Counted from the stretch's first letter, positions 1-8,663 are shown. The stretch is DNA of 64,000 nt from Methylobacteriaceae bacterium (GCA_020638135.1 JACKJE010000016.1:3662-67661), one strand, 5' to 3'. Numbers and translations: made by a program. The notes: a model not told the origin generated them from the sequence alone.

Positions 1-145
1 TGTTGGCGGTCGAGAACCATGCCTGCCGCGTTCCCTGCGCCGCGATGACGCCGTCGGGCGCGCGGCCGAACAACAGCGCATAGTCGCGCGATGCGGCGTC
101 GAGATCGCCCGTCGCCAGCGCGATGTGATGGATGGACGTGATCAT
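1..145 (-). CDS. VOC (glyoxalase) family protein, N-terminal part
   Basis: Only the first 48 codons lie in the window; the gene runs off the left edge. The product starts MITSIHHIALATGDLDAA, the typical first beta strand and helix of a vicinal-oxygen-chelate domain with the metal-ligand His in the IHHIAL segment. The family includes glyoxalases, dioxygenases and racemases, so no substrate can be given. The ATG at 143-145 follows a GGAGG-like stretch on the minus strand. It lies 11 bp downstream of the DUF6489 gene on the same strand, so the two may be co-transcribed. Confidence 0.8.
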   Translation of the reverse strand, partial: MITSIHHIALATGDLDAASRDYALLFGRAPDGVIAAQGTRQAWFSTAN

Positions 146-156
146 GTGGAGGCGGG

Positions 157-417
157 TTATTTGCTCTTGGACTTGTCGCCGGCCGTGGCCGCGCCCTTGG
201 TGAAGGCGGAGAAGAAGGAGCCCAGCAATTCACGGTTGGCGCTCATCAAGGGCATCCACGCCTCGAACAGCTTCTCGGGCGTATAGGTCTCCATCTCTTT
301 CATCAGGCGCTTTTCCATGGCGTCCATCACCGCCGCCTGCATCGGCTGGACGTCGGGCAGTCCGAAGAACTGACGCGCTTCGAGCGGGGTGCAGTCGATG
401 TCGATCGTCACCTTCAT
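157..417 (-). CDS. DUF6489 family protein
   Basis: An 86-residue acidic protein with no signal peptide. It opens MKVTIDIDCTPLEARQFFGL and continues PDVQPMQAAVMDAMEKR, matching the small alphaproteobacterial DUF6489 family (K-V-x-I-x-I-D-C-T-P-x-E-A-R-x-F-x-G-L-P-D-V). The function is unknown. The open frame extends 59 codons further upstream, but the ATG at 415-417 begins the conserved sequence, so the longer start is rejected. The C-terminus is a lysine-rich tail. It is divergent from the rhodanese gene across a 176 bp control region. Confidence 0.85.
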   Translation of the reverse strand: MKVTIDIDCTPLEARQFFGLPDVQPMQAAVMDAMEKRLMKEMETYTPEKLFEAWMPLMSANRELLGSFFSAFTKGAATAGDKSKSK

Positions 418-593
418 GCCTATCCCCTTGCGATCATTGGCCGGTTGGGCGGGAGAGCCCGAGCGTGACGATAGGGCTCCCCGCGCCCGCGCGCAAACCG
501 GGCGGCCGACGCCGGCTTTTCCAGACCAGCGCGCCCATTGCGGCCGGCGCCCGACCATGCCATTGATCACATATATTCGAATGGGAGAATACA
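418..593. promoter_or_regulatory. divergent control region between DUF6489 and rhodanese genes
   Basis: This is a non-coding interval between two divergent genes. Just before the rhodanese ribosome-binding site (GGGAGAA) it holds an AT-rich island with the perfect palindrome ATTCGAAT at 575-582, set in CATATATTCGAATGG. In otherwise GC-rich DNA this stands out and could be an operator for an ArsR-type sulfur or metal regulator. That assignment is inference. Confidence 0.4.
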
Positions 594-986
594 ATGACTA
601 CTGTTCCGCTGCGCCGCGGCTTCAAGCAGATGCTCGCCGAGGCCAACGCCACCATCGAGACGATCGACGTCCAGCACGCCCTGCGCCTCGTCGGCGACGC
701 CAGCGTCCAGTTCGTCGACATCCGCGAGGCGCACGAGGTCGCCCAGACCGGCACGCTGCCGGACGCGGTCCATGCGCCGCGCGGCTTCCTCGAATTCCTC
801 GCAGATCCCGAATGTCCGATGCACAACAAGGCGCTGGCTGGCCGCAAGCTCGTCCTGCTCTGCGCTACCGGCGGTCGCTCGACGCTCGCCGCCAAGACGC
901 TGCAGGACATGGGGATCTCCGATGTGTGCCACGTCGCCGGCGGCATCGCCGCTTGGTCAGCGGCCGGCGGTCCGATCCAAAAGTAA
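594..986 (+). CDS. rhodanese-like domain protein
   Basis: A single-domain rhodanese of 130 residues, presumably a cytoplasmic sulfurtransferase, since no signal peptide is visible. The active-site loop is CATGGRS with the catalytic cysteine at residue 90. The CH2A-type motif FVDIREAHEV is at 40-49 and a C-terminal VAGGIAAW segment is present. The six-residue catalytic loop favours sulfur rather than phosphate chemistry. Start ATG 594 is preceded by GGGAGAATACA. It precedes the copper-handling genes on the same strand but is separated by an independent start, so a shared role is only a possibility. Confidence 0.9.
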   Translation: MTTVPLRRGFKQMLAEANATIETIDVQHALRLVGDASVQFVDIREAHEVAQTGTLPDAVHAPRGFLEFLADPECPMHNKALAGRKLVLLCATGGRSTLAAKTLQDMGISDVCHVAGGIAAWSAAGGPIQK

Positions 987-1043
987 GCCGCTGCGTCGTC
1001 CTGTCGTTTGACAGGCCGGCGCCCGTCTGATTTCCATCGAGCC

Positions 1044-1421
1044 ATGCTCGACCGTTTGCGTCATGTGCGCCTCTCGGCGATTGCGCTCGCGCTTTATGCG
1101 CTGGCGACGCTCACGGTCGGCTTCGCCCATAAGCCGATCGCGCTCGCCGGCCCCGAACCGGCGCTCGCGGCCCTGGCGCTCCACGACGACGCGCCACTCT
1201 CGCTCTGCGATCATGATGGCGGCGCGCCGGTCCACCATCAGGCCAGCGATGGCGTCTGCGACGCCTGCGCCCTGACCTCGGCCCCCGGCCTGCCGCCGGC
1301 GGATCAATGCGTCGTGCCCACGCCGCGCGGACGCAAACTTGCCCTTTCCTTCGACGCCGAAGCGCAATTTGCCCCGGCGACCCTGCATGCGCCGCTGTCG
1401 CGCGGACCGCCGGCCGCCTGA
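1044..1421 (+). CDS. DUF2946-like small membrane/secreted protein
   Basis: A predicted 125-residue protein. The N-terminal segment (residues 9-26) is hydrophobic, an anchor or signal sequence, followed by a His/Asp/Cys-rich central part containing LCDHDGG, HHQASDG and the CDAC (CxxC) pair. This resembles DUF2946 proteins, which often sit next to copper genes. An upstream TTG (1008) in the same frame is possible, but the ATG at 1044 places the hydrophobic segment near the N-terminus. It is followed after 86 bp by the PCu(A)C chaperone and Sco genes, consistent with periplasmic copper handling. Family assignment is tentative. Confidence 0.6.
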   Translation: MLDRLRHVRLSAIALALYALATLTVGFAHKPIALAGPEPALAALALHDDAPLSLCDHDGGAPVHHQASDGVCDACALTSAPGLPPADQCVVPTPRGRKLALSFDAEAQFAPATLHAPLSRGPPAA

Positions 1422-1507
1422 ACCGGCGCCTTCGCGCATCGCAAGCCGACAATCGACTATCCCAGGCCGCGCCGTGCGCCGGCCGACCAGACATTCAGGA
1501 TCATCCC

Positions 1508-1981
1508 ATGAAGACCGTTCTCAAGACCGCCTGCGCGGCCCTGCTCCTTGCCGGCGCGATCGGCTCCGCCCACGCTGGCGACATTTCGCTCGAACATCCC
1601 TGGTCGCGCGCGACCCCGGCCGGCGCGCCGGTCGGGGCGGGCTATGTCACGCTCAAGAATGCCGGCGCCGCCCCGGACAAACTGATTTCTGCAACGGCGC
1701 CCGACGTCGCGGGGAAAGTCGAAGTTCACCAAATGACCATGGACGGCGGCGTGATGAAGATGCGCCCGATCAACGGCCTCGAAATCCCGGCCGGCAAGAG
1801 CGTGGAATTGAAGCCCGGCGGCTACCACATCATGTTCATGCAGCTGAAGAAGCCGCTCGTCGCTGGCGAAACGGTCAAGGGAACGCTCTCTTTCGAGAAG
1901 GCTGGCGCCGTGCCGGTCGAATTCAAGATCGAGGCGATCGGCGCGGGCGCTGGCGGCATGCCCGGCCACAAGGGGCATTGA
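1508..1981 (+). CDS. periplasmic copper chaperone PCu(A)C family (DUF461)
   Basis: A 157-residue protein with a signal peptide cleaved near AHA-GD (residue 23). The copper site is complete: H74-X10-M85-X21-H107-X-M109, exactly the PCu(A)C spacing. The tail (GMPGHKGH) adds His/Met residues. Proteins of this family pass Cu(I) to the CuA or CuB centre of cytochrome c oxidase, usually together with Sco, which is encoded immediately downstream (6 bp gap). The start ATG follows a modest ribosome site. Confidence 0.95.
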   Translation: MKTVLKTACAALLLAGAIGSAHAGDISLEHPWSRATPAGAPVGAGYVTLKNAGAAPDKLISATAPDVAGKVEVHQMTMDGGVMKMRPINGLEIPAGKSVELKPGGYHIMFMQLKKPLVAGETVKGTLSFEKAGAVPVEFKIEAIGAGAGGMPGHKGH

Positions 1982-1986
1982 GAACC

Positions 1987-2568
1987 TTGACGCGACTGGC
2001 TCTCATTCTCTGGTCGGCGGCGGCTCTGGCCGCCGTCGCCTTCGCCGGCCTGTTCTGGTTCACGTCCGGCGGTCCGCCGACGCCGGCCATCGGCGGCCCC
2101 TTCCGGCTGAAAAGCCAGACCGGCGAAATGATCGACAGCGCCGCGCTGAAGGGCAGGCCCTACGCCATCTTCTTCGGCTTCACCCATTGCCCGGAAGTCT
2201 GCCCGACCACCATGGTCGACATGGCCGCGCTGATGGCCAAGCTCGGGCCTGCGGCGAAGGATTTCAAAATCTATTTCGTCAGCGTCGATCCCGAGCGCGA
2301 TACGCCGGAAGTCCTGCGCAACTATCTCTCGTCTTTCGAGCCGCATGTCGTCGGTCTGACCGGAACGCCGGACGAGATCGCCAAGGTGGCCAAGGAATTC
2401 CGCGTCTACTATCGCAAGACGCCGCTCGACGGCGGCGACTATACGATGGACCATTCCGCCTTCGTCTATCTGATGGGCAAGGACGGCGGATTCCGCAACG
2501 TGATCGGCTATCAGGAAAAGCCCGATCGCGCGCTGGAAAAGCTGAAGAGCCTGCTCGAGAAGGGCTGA
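1987..2568 (+). CDS. SCO1/SenC family copper-binding assembly protein
   Basis: A 193-residue protein with an N-terminal membrane anchor (about residues 4-24) and a thioredoxin-like domain. The copper ligands are the CPEVC pair (C68, C72) and the distal histidine in DHSAF (H156). It metallates or reduces the CuA site of cytochrome oxidase. The start is taken as TTG 1987, because it is the only start that leaves the anchor intact and gives six bases of spacing from the PCu(A)C stop; AAGGGG lies upstream. Translational coupling to the chaperone gene is likely. Confidence 0.92.
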   Translation: MTRLALILWSAAALAAVAFAGLFWFTSGGPPTPAIGGPFRLKSQTGEMIDSAALKGRPYAIFFGFTHCPEVCPTTMVDMAALMAKLGPAAKDFKIYFVSVDPERDTPEVLRNYLSSFEPHVVGLTGTPDEIAKVAKEFRVYYRKTPLDGGDYTMDHSAFVYLMGKDGGFRNVIGYQEKPDRALEKLKSLLEKG

Positions 2569-2604
2569 GGCGCGTTACGCGTCTCGCGCCGAACACCTGC
2601 CCGC

Positions 2605-2720
2605 ACCCTCATCCTGAGGAGCGATGCGTAGCATCGCGTCTCGAAGGATGGCCGGAGCCCGAGACGCTGAATCATGCTTCGAAACGCCGCGCTGTGCGCG
2701 CGGCTCCTCAGCATGAGGGG
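2605..2720. repeat. paired palindromic repeat (REP family 1, copy A)
   Basis: Two inverted half-units face each other. The left unit starts CCCTCATCCTGAGGAGC, then a GCGATGC/GCATCGC hairpin, then GTCTCGAAGGATGG. The right unit reads CATGCTTCGAAACGC through GCTCCTCAGCATGAGGG. The same design recurs at 7963-8075 and 58928-59033. It fills the convergent interval between the sco gene and the ligase gene and probably also acts as a transcript end. Confidence 0.85.
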
Positions 2721-2761
2721 CGTGGAAATGCCGCGCATTTCGAGCCAGGCGCCGACGCGCC

Positions 2762-4159
2762 TCAGGTCGCCCATTCGTGCACGGGCGCGCCGGAGCGCTG
2801 GCCCTCGCAATAGGCTGCCATCATTGCAAACAGTTCGCCGCGCTTTTCGAGCGCGCGCCGTTGCCAGACGGCGCCCGTCTGACGCGTGCGCACGCGCGCT
2901 TCGATCACGTCGAGAAAGCCGCTTTCCTTCACGCCAAAGTCCGCCAGCCCGTCGCGCGCGAGCGGAATGAGACGTTCCAAGAGCAGCCTGTCGGCGGCGA
3001 TCGCGCCGACGCCCGGCCAGTTCAGCTGCGCGTCGAGCCCATGGCGCGCGGCGGCGTAGAAGTTCGCCACCGCGTCGTCGAACGACAGCCCGCCGGTTCC
3101 AAACCTGCAGCCGACCGCCAGTGCGCGGGCGAGGCCGAGATAAAGGGCCGCATTGGCGATCATGTCGGCCAGCGTCGGACCGGCGGGCAGGATGCGATGC
3201 TCGATGCGCAGGTGCGGCGAGCCGTCCGCATCGAAACCGACGAGCGGGCGGTTCCAGCGCCAGATCACGCCGTTATGCAGCCGCAGATGCCGGAACTCGC
3301 CGGCCGGCGCATCGAAGGCCATCGGCAGCAGCGGCTCGTAGACGCGATGGTTCTCCTCGAAAATCTCGAACAGCGAATGCGTCGCATAGCCGGAGCCCAT
3401 CGATACGCGCGGCGGGCCGGGCAGGACGACCGCCTGCTCGAACAGGGGAATGCGCGTCTCCTCCCACAGCGCCCTGCCGAACAGAAGAGGCGAGTTGCCG
3501 GCGACCGCCAGCACCGGCCCTGAAGCAGCGATCGACGCATTGTAATAGGCGCGCGAATCCTGCGCCGGCGCCTTGAGATGAATCTGGAACGAGGTCGTGG
3601 CGGCTTCCAGCATCACGTCGCAATGTTCCGACACGAGATGGTCGCGGCCCGCGATGTCGACGCGCAATGGCCGGCCGCGTCGCTGGCGCAGCACTTCGCG
3701 GTTGAGCGCGTAGTAGCGGTTGAGCGGCGAGATATTGGCGAGACTCATGTCCTCGTCGCGGATCGTCGGCAGCGTGCCGATCATCACGAGATTGGCGTCG
3801 AGCCGATGCGCCGTTTCGTTGCAGCGCGCCCAGAGTTTCGCGAGATCGGCAAGCGCGCGCGAAAGAACGTCGCCCGACAGCGCCAGCGGCTCGCAATTCA
3901 ATTCGACATTGAAGCGCGACAGTTCCGGCACGACCAGGGGATCGTCGAGCGCTTCAAGCACCTGCTGATTGATCGGCGCCGGGAAATGATTGTGATCGAG
4001 AATCCAGGTCTCGATCTCGAAGCCGAGCATCGGATCGGTATGCGAAAGGCGATCCCCGGCGAAGGCCTCGCGCAGCAGCCGCGTCTCCTGTCCGAGACGC
4101 TCCGCAAAACGCGCCTTGTCCTCGCGTGAGAAACCCCGAGCCTCGATTTCCTCGCCCAT
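2762..4159 (-). CDS. glutamate-cysteine ligase family 2 (GCS2) protein
   Basis: A 465-residue cytoplasmic ATP-dependent ligase homologue. The sequence carries LGFEIETWILD (about 46-56), VPELSRFNVELNCEP (about 78-92), a glycine/serine-rich segment GSGYATHSLFEIFEENHRVY and HLRIEHRILPAGPT, all in the order expected for the GCS2/carboxylate-amine ligase family. Such enzymes form a gamma-glutamyl amide bond, in the best-known case gamma-glutamylcysteine for glutathione. The length and N-terminal region fit a proteobacterial glutamate-cysteine ligase homologue rather than the shorter YbdK type, but substrate specificity cannot be read from sequence alone. It stands alone; the CoA transferase upstream is separated by 66 bp. 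Confidence 0.85.
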   Translation of the reverse strand: MGEEIEARGFSREDKARFAERLGQETRLLREAFAGDRLSHTDPMLGFEIETWILDHNHFPAPINQQVLEALDDPLVVPELSRFNVELNCEPLALSGDVLSRALADLAKLWARCNETAHRLDANLVMIGTLPTIRDEDMSLANISPLNRYYALNREVLRQRRGRPLRVDIAGRDHLVSEHCDVMLEAATTSFQIHLKAPAQDSRAYYNASIAASGPVLAVAGNSPLLFGRALWEETRIPLFEQAVVLPGPPRVSMGSGYATHSLFEIFEENHRVYEPLLPMAFDAPAGEFRHLRLHNGVIWRWNRPLVGFDADGSPHLRIEHRILPAGPTLADMIANAALYLGLARALAVGCRFGTGGLSFDDAVANFYAAARHGLDAQLNWPGVGAIAADRLLLERLIPLARDGLADFGVKESGFLDVIEARVRTRQTGAVWQRRALEKRGELFAMMAAYCEGQRSGAPVHEWAT

Positions 4160-4225
4160 GCCAGCCTCGCCGATCGGCGCAGTCTAGCGGCGTTTGCGGC
4201 AGTCGTAACCGGGGATCGCGCCCGC

Positions 4226-5335
4226 CTAATCCTCCGCCTTCCGCAATCGCGGCGCGGCATGCGGTCGCGGATTGACCGGCGTCGCGCTGAACCGCGCGGG
4301 ATGGCGCGCGGTGCGCACGCGGCCGAGATCGGCGGCGTCGATCTCGACGAAATTGCCATTCTCCTGCGCCTGCGGATCGTGCAGCAGGTCCTCGCGCAAA
4401 TTCACCCGCCCGCCCGGCGCGTCCTCATGCGCCAGCCGCGCGTCGAGTTCGGCGGTCGTGAACGACGCGATCTTCGCCTCCATGATCTCGCGATAGGCGA
4501 CGCGGTTCGCCATGCGCAGCGTCGGCGTTGCAAACCGCGGGTCGTGATAGAGCTCCGGCGACTCGACGGCGCGGCACAAAGCCTCGAACTCCACCTGCTG
4601 CAAGGCCGACAGCGACACGTGCCCGTCGCGCGTCTGCCACAGCCGATAGCTCGTCGAGACTTCCGGCGAAGGCTCCGGCGGACTGTCGAGAAAGGCATGG
4701 TTCCACATGCCCTCCGGCCAGTTGAAGGCGAGCGCGACATCGAACATGGCGACCTCGACATGCTGGCCCTTGCCGGTCGTCGCGCGCGCAACGAGCGCGG
4801 CCGTGATCGCCTGCGCGGCGATCAGCGCGGTGACCTTGTCGCACACGTAGGAACGCACCAGCTCCGGTTCGCCGGACGGTCCCGCCTGGCAGGCCGCAAA
4901 ACCGGCAAGCGCCTGCACAACGGAATCATAGGCGCGCGATTTCGCGCGAGGACCATGCGCGCCGAAGCCGGAGATCGAGCAATAGACGAGGCGCGGATTG
5001 CGCGCGGCGACCGCCTCGTAGCCGAAGCCGAGACGTTCCGCGACGCCCGGCCGGAAGTTTTGCACGAGCACATCGGCCTTCTCGATCTCGGCCCAGACGC
5101 GCGCGCAATCCTCCTTGCTCTTGAGATCGGCGACGAGCGCCTGCTTGCCGCGATTGACCGCGAAATAGAGCGCGCTCATGTCCTCCTTGCGCGGCCCGAT
5201 CAGCCGCGAGGGATCGCCCTTGGCATCCTCCACCTTGATGACCTCGGCGCCCTGATCGGCCAGCCACGCGGCCGCGAGCGGCCCCGAGATCACCTGGCTC
5301 ATGTCGACGACGCGCACGCCCTTCAGCGGTCCCAT
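4226..5335 (-). CDS. CaiB/BaiF class III CoA transferase
   Basis: A 369-residue enzyme with the N-terminal Rossmann segment (GVRVVDMSQVISGPLAA), VQNFRPGVAERLG and the catalytic aspartate in SRAYDSVVQA (D137), which forms the aspartyl-CoA intermediate. Class III transferases move CoA between carboxylic acids or activate acids for racemization and beta-oxidation. The nearby epoxide hydrolase and thiolase suggest a catabolic acyl-CoA role, but the acid is unknown. The ATG at 5333-5335 follows AGAGGAACAAC on the minus strand. Confidence 0.9.
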   Translation of the reverse strand: MGPLKGVRVVDMSQVISGPLAAAWLADQGAEVIKVEDAKGDPSRLIGPRKEDMSALYFAVNRGKQALVADLKSKEDCARVWAEIEKADVLVQNFRPGVAERLGFGYEAVAARNPRLVYCSISGFGAHGPRAKSRAYDSVVQALAGFAACQAGPSGEPELVRSYVCDKVTALIAAQAITAALVARATTGKGQHVEVAMFDVALAFNWPEGMWNHAFLDSPPEPSPEVSTSYRLWQTRDGHVSLSALQQVEFEALCRAVESPELYHDPRFATPTLRMANRVAYREIMEAKIASFTTAELDARLAHEDAPGGRVNLREDLLHDPQAQENGNFVEIDAADLGRVRTARHPARFSATPVNPRPHAAPRLRKAED

Positions 5336-5353
5336 GTTGTTCCTCTTGTCTGG

Positions 5354-5404
5354 ACCGCGAGCCTTCAGGCTCGCATGACGACCGCGAGCCTGAAGGCTCG
5401 CGTT
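5354..5404. repeat. twin GCGAGCC hairpins (repeat family 2, copy A)
   Basis: Two perfect 7-bp hairpins: GCGAGCC-TTCA-GGCTCGC at 5357-5374 and GCGAGCC-TGAA-GGCTCGC at 5384-5401. The second is the reverse complement of the first, so the whole can also fold as one long cruciform. The same pair occurs at 51202-51256. Here it lies between the epoxide hydrolase and CoA transferase genes. Confidence 0.85.
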
Positions 5405-5411
5405 CCCTTTC

Positions 5412-6566
5412 TCACCGCAACGGCCGGAAAAATTCCCGTATCTCGTGCGCCAGCGCCTCCGGCTGCTCCAGCGCGGCGAAATGCCCGCCCTTCTCCATCA
5501 CGCTCCAGCGGCGGATGTCGTATTGCGCTTCGGCAAACGAACGCGGCGGCCGCATGATCTCGTTCGGAAATTCCGCATAGCCGAATGGCACGGGAATGCG
5601 GGCGTCGCGCGGGATCGGCCATTTGCTGTGGCGGCGATCGTAATAGGGCCAGAACGACGAGCCGATCGCGCCCGTCGCCCAGTAGAGCGTGATGTTGGTC
5701 AGCATGGCGTCGCGCGGGATCGCATTTTCGATCTCGCCGCCGCAATCGCTCCACGTACGGAATTTTTCGACGATCCACGCCGCGAGGCCGGCCGGCGAAT
5801 CCGTCAAACCGAACGCCAGCGTCTGCGGCTTCGTGCCCTGGATCCACTGATAGCCGCTCTCCTCCTGCATCCAATGCGACGCCACTTTGTAGTACTCGAT
5901 CTGCTCCGGCGTCGGATTTGGGAAAGCGGATGGATCGCGACCGGCGATCAGCATGTTGACGTGGAAGCCGCACAGCAAGGCGGGATGCATATGCGCCAGC
6001 AGCGTCGTGATGACCGAACCCCAGTCGCCGCCCTGCGCGCAGAATTTCTGATAGCCGAGCACATCGCGCATCAGCCGCGCGAACATGTCCGCAATACCTT
6101 CGAGGCCCACGCGTTTCTGCCCCTCACGAAACGACAGCGTGTAGCCCGGCAGCGACGGCGCGACCACGGTGAAGGCGTCTGCGGGATCGCCGCCGAAGGA
6201 CGCGGGATCGGTCAGCATGGGAATGATCGTAGCGAACTCGACGATCGAGCCCGGCCACCCGTGCGACAGCAGGAGCGGCTTCGGATTCGGTCCCTTGCCC
6301 TGCACGTGGATGAAATGGACGCCGATCCCGTCGATCTCGACCTTGAATTGCGGAAAGGCGTTGAGCTTCGCCTCCTGCGCGCGCCAGTCGAAACCGTCGC
6401 GCCAATAGGCGACGAGATCGCGCATGTAGCCGACGCTCGCGCCGAAACTCCACGGCGCCTCGGGCGCCTCGTCGGGAAAGCGCGCGCGCGAAAGCCGGGC
6501 GCGCAGATCGTCCAGCACGTCTTGCGGTACCGCTATGCGGAACGGTTCTGGCTTCGGCGCAGCCAT
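5412..6566 (-). CDS. epoxide hydrolase (EHN-type, alpha/beta hydrolase)
   Basis: A 384-residue protein with an N-terminal EHN region (to about 110) and an alpha/beta-hydrolase core. The oxyanion motif HGWPGS is at 102-107, the nucleophile D181 is in QGGDWGS, and the catalytic histidine lies in the C-terminal EKGGHFAALEQPE segment. Tyrosines typical of the lid are present. It opens epoxides to diols in the cytoplasm. The frame is open 24 codons upstream, but ATG 6566 has a strong AGGGAGGACGC site and starts the conserved EPFRIAVPQD. It is likely co-transcribed with the CoA transferase. Confidence 0.9.
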   Translation of the reverse strand: MAAPKPEPFRIAVPQDVLDDLRARLSRARFPDEAPEAPWSFGASVGYMRDLVAYWRDGFDWRAQEAKLNAFPQFKVEIDGIGVHFIHVQGKGPNPKPLLLSHGWPGSIVEFATIIPMLTDPASFGGDPADAFTVVAPSLPGYTLSFREGQKRVGLEGIADMFARLMRDVLGYQKFCAQGGDWGSVITTLLAHMHPALLCGFHVNMLIAGRDPSAFPNPTPEQIEYYKVASHWMQEESGYQWIQGTKPQTLAFGLTDSPAGLAAWIVEKFRTWSDCGGEIENAIPRDAMLTNITLYWATGAIGSSFWPYYDRRHSKWPIPRDARIPVPFGYAEFPNEIMRPPRSFAEAQYDIRRWSVMEKGGHFAALEQPEALAHEIREFFRPLR

Positions 6567-6725
6567 GCTGCGTCCTCCCTTTGGCTTGTTGGCGCATAAC
6601 AGAGCCCATTGCGCCCCCCTTGCCAAGCTGTCCGACAAAATCCTCCGATGACAGGCCTTTCCGAACTTTACCAGAGCCTCGCGCTCTGCCAGTTTGCACG
6701 CAACCGAACATCAGGGAGAAACGCC

Positions 6726-7951
6726 ATGGCCAAGAACGGCCTTCGTCGCGCCGCCATCGTCTCGCCGATCCGCACGGCGGTCGGCAAGTTCCAGGGCTCG
6801 CTGTCGTCTATTCCTGCCGGCGACCTCGGCGCCGTCGTCCTCAAGGAACTGGTCAAGCGCACCAAGATCGATCCCGAGAAGATTGACGACGTCATCTACG
6901 CGCAGGGCTACGGCAATGGCGAGGCGCCGTGCATCGCGCGCTGGTCGGCGCTCGCCGCGGACCTGCCGATCACGGTGCCGGGCTATCAGCTCGACCGCCG
7001 TTGCGGCTCCGGCCTGCAGGCCGTGATCGACGCCGCCATGATGGTGCAGACGGGCGCCGCCGATGTCGTCGTCGCGGGCGGCGTCGAGAGCATGAGCAAT
7101 GTCGAATATTATTCGACCGACATGCGCAACGGCGCGCGCTCGGGCTCTGTCACCATGCACGACCGTCTCACGCGCGGCCGCGTGATGAGCCAGCCGATCG
7201 CGCGCTTCGGCGTCATCTCCGGCATGATCGAGACAGCCGAAAATCTCGCGCGCGATTATCAGATCAGCCGGCAGGATTGCGACGCCTATGCGGTGAAGAG
7301 CCACCAGCGCGCCACGCAGGCCTGGAAGGAAAACCGCTTCGCGGACGAGCTCGTTCCCGTCGCCGTCCCGCAGCGCAAGGGCGACCCGAAAATCTTCGCG
7401 CATGACGAAGGCTATCGCGCCGATGCGACAATGGAGACGCTCGGCGCCCTGCGCGCGATCGAAAAAGGCGGCGTGGTGACGGCGGGCAACGCCAGCCAGC
7501 AGAACGACGCTGCGGCCGCCTGCCTCGTGGTGGCGGAAGACCAGCTCGAAAAGCTCGGCCTCGAGCCGATGGGTTATTTCGTCGGCTGGGCCGCGGCCGG
7601 CTGCGATCCCGCGCGCATGGGCATCGGACCGGTGCCGGCGGTCGAGCGCCCTTTGCTCGCTCCGGGCTCAAGTGGAGCGACATCGATCTCGTCGAACTCA
7701 ACGAGGCCTTCGCCTCTCAGGTGCTCGCCGTGCTCAAGGGCTGGGGCTGGACCGACGACGATTCCCGCCGCGACATTCTCAACGTCAACGGCTCCGGCAT
7801 TTCGCTCGGCCACCCGATCGGAGCGACCGGCGTCCGCATCCTCGCCAATCTCATGTACGAGATGAAGAAACGCGACGCGAAATATGGTCTGGAGACCATG
7901 TGCATCGGCGGCGGCCAGGGGATTGCGGCGGTGTTCGAGCGGGCGGCGTAA
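6726..7951 (+). pseudogene. acetyl-CoA acetyltransferase (thiolase), one frameshift
   Basis: A thiolase of 408 codons if one missing base near 7650-7655 is restored. The first frame gives SPIRTAVGKFQG, the acyl-enzyme cysteine C93 in RRCGSGLQAV and GNASQQNDAAAA. After VPAVER the frame breaks and resumes one frame over with the ELNEAFASQVLAVLKG region, GHPIGATG and CIGGGQG, so all catalytic residues are encoded. The start ATG 6726 follows AGGGAGAAACGCC. The gene would cleave or condense acetoacetyl- or 3-ketoacyl-CoA. The break may be a sequencing error or a very recent mutation, since both halves keep full conservation. Confidence 0.85.
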
Positions 7952-7962
7952 GGAGCCCGCGC

Positions 7963-8075
7963 GCCCTCGTGCTTCGAGACGCGGTCCTTTGGACCGCTCC
8001 TCAGCATGAGGGCTAATGTTGCAACCCTGAACCCTCATGGTGAGGAGGCCGCGCAGCGGCCGTCTCGAACCATGG
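7963..8075. repeat. paired palindromic repeat (REP family 1, copy B)
   Basis: The half-units are in opposite order to copy A: GTGCTTCGAGACGC, a GGTCC/GGACC hairpin and GCTCCTCAGCATGAGGG come first. ACCCTCATGGTGAGGAGG, a CGCGCAGCG hairpin and GTCTCGAACCATGG follow. It fills the convergent gap between the thiolase and DUF2889 genes. Confidence 0.85.
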
Positions 8076-8102
8076 CCGCAAGCAGGAACGCCGACGCGGC
8101 CC

Positions 8103-8663
8103 CTACTCCGCCTCCCCCGCAAACTGCGGAAAATACTTTTTCAGCGTCGGCCCGCCGGCGCGCCACGACCAGCAGCCGTCGACAAAATACGGCTTTTGCG
8201 CGCGCGTGTTTTTCGTCTCCGCGCCCATGTTCGCGATGTCGCGATAGGACATGGACTGGAACAGCGTCGTGATCGCCGGCCCGATCAGCTCCGTCAGATG
8301 CGTGCAGGACGCGCGCTTCTCGAGCCGCGCGCGCACCGCCGCGCGCCAGCCACCGCCGAGCTTCAGCCCAACCAGCGCTTCCATGCGCGGCGGCACGTCG
8401 TTGCAGGTGACGTAGGGGACGTCGTCCATCGCGGCGGCAGCTTCGACGATGACGAGATGATCGTCGACCGTCAGGCGGATCGACATCTTGTGCACGGGGT
8501 CGCCCGGCTGGCGCGAACCGCGTTCGAAATCCTCATGTGCGAATGGCTTGGTGTCGAGCAGCGCGGCCTCGACCTCCCATAACCCATCGTCGCGCAAGAA
8601 ACCTTCGCATTGCACGGTGCGGCTGTGGACGTGGCGACGGGCGGCGGGGGGCGGCAGCGGCAT
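8103..8663 (-). CDS. DUF2889 family protein
   Basis: A 186-residue soluble protein of unknown function. The sequence PAARRHVHSRTVQCEGFLR, DDGLWEVEAALLDTKPF, GDPVHKMSIRLTVDDHLVI and the C-HLTELIGPA region follow the conserved order of the DUF2889 family. The start is placed at ATG 8661-8663 (MPLPPPAARR), because family members begin about there; an open frame continues 20 codons upstream without a good ribosome site. DUF2889 genes are often found beside aromatic and acyl-CoA catabolic genes, as here, but no activity is established. Confidence 0.75.
   Translation of the reverse strand: MPLPPPAARRHVHSRTVQCEGFLRDDGLWEVEAALLDTKPFAHEDFERGSRQPGDPVHKMSIRLTVDDHLVIVEAAAAMDDVPYVTCNDVPPRMEALVGLKLGGGWRAAVRARLEKRASCTHLTELIGPAITTLFQSMSYRDIANMGAETKNTRAQKPYFVDGCWSWRAGGPTLKKYFPQFAGEAE

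Noticed and set aside
5354..5404. A short CRISPR-like array
   Set aside because: Only two units, in inverted rather than direct orientation, and no cas genes.
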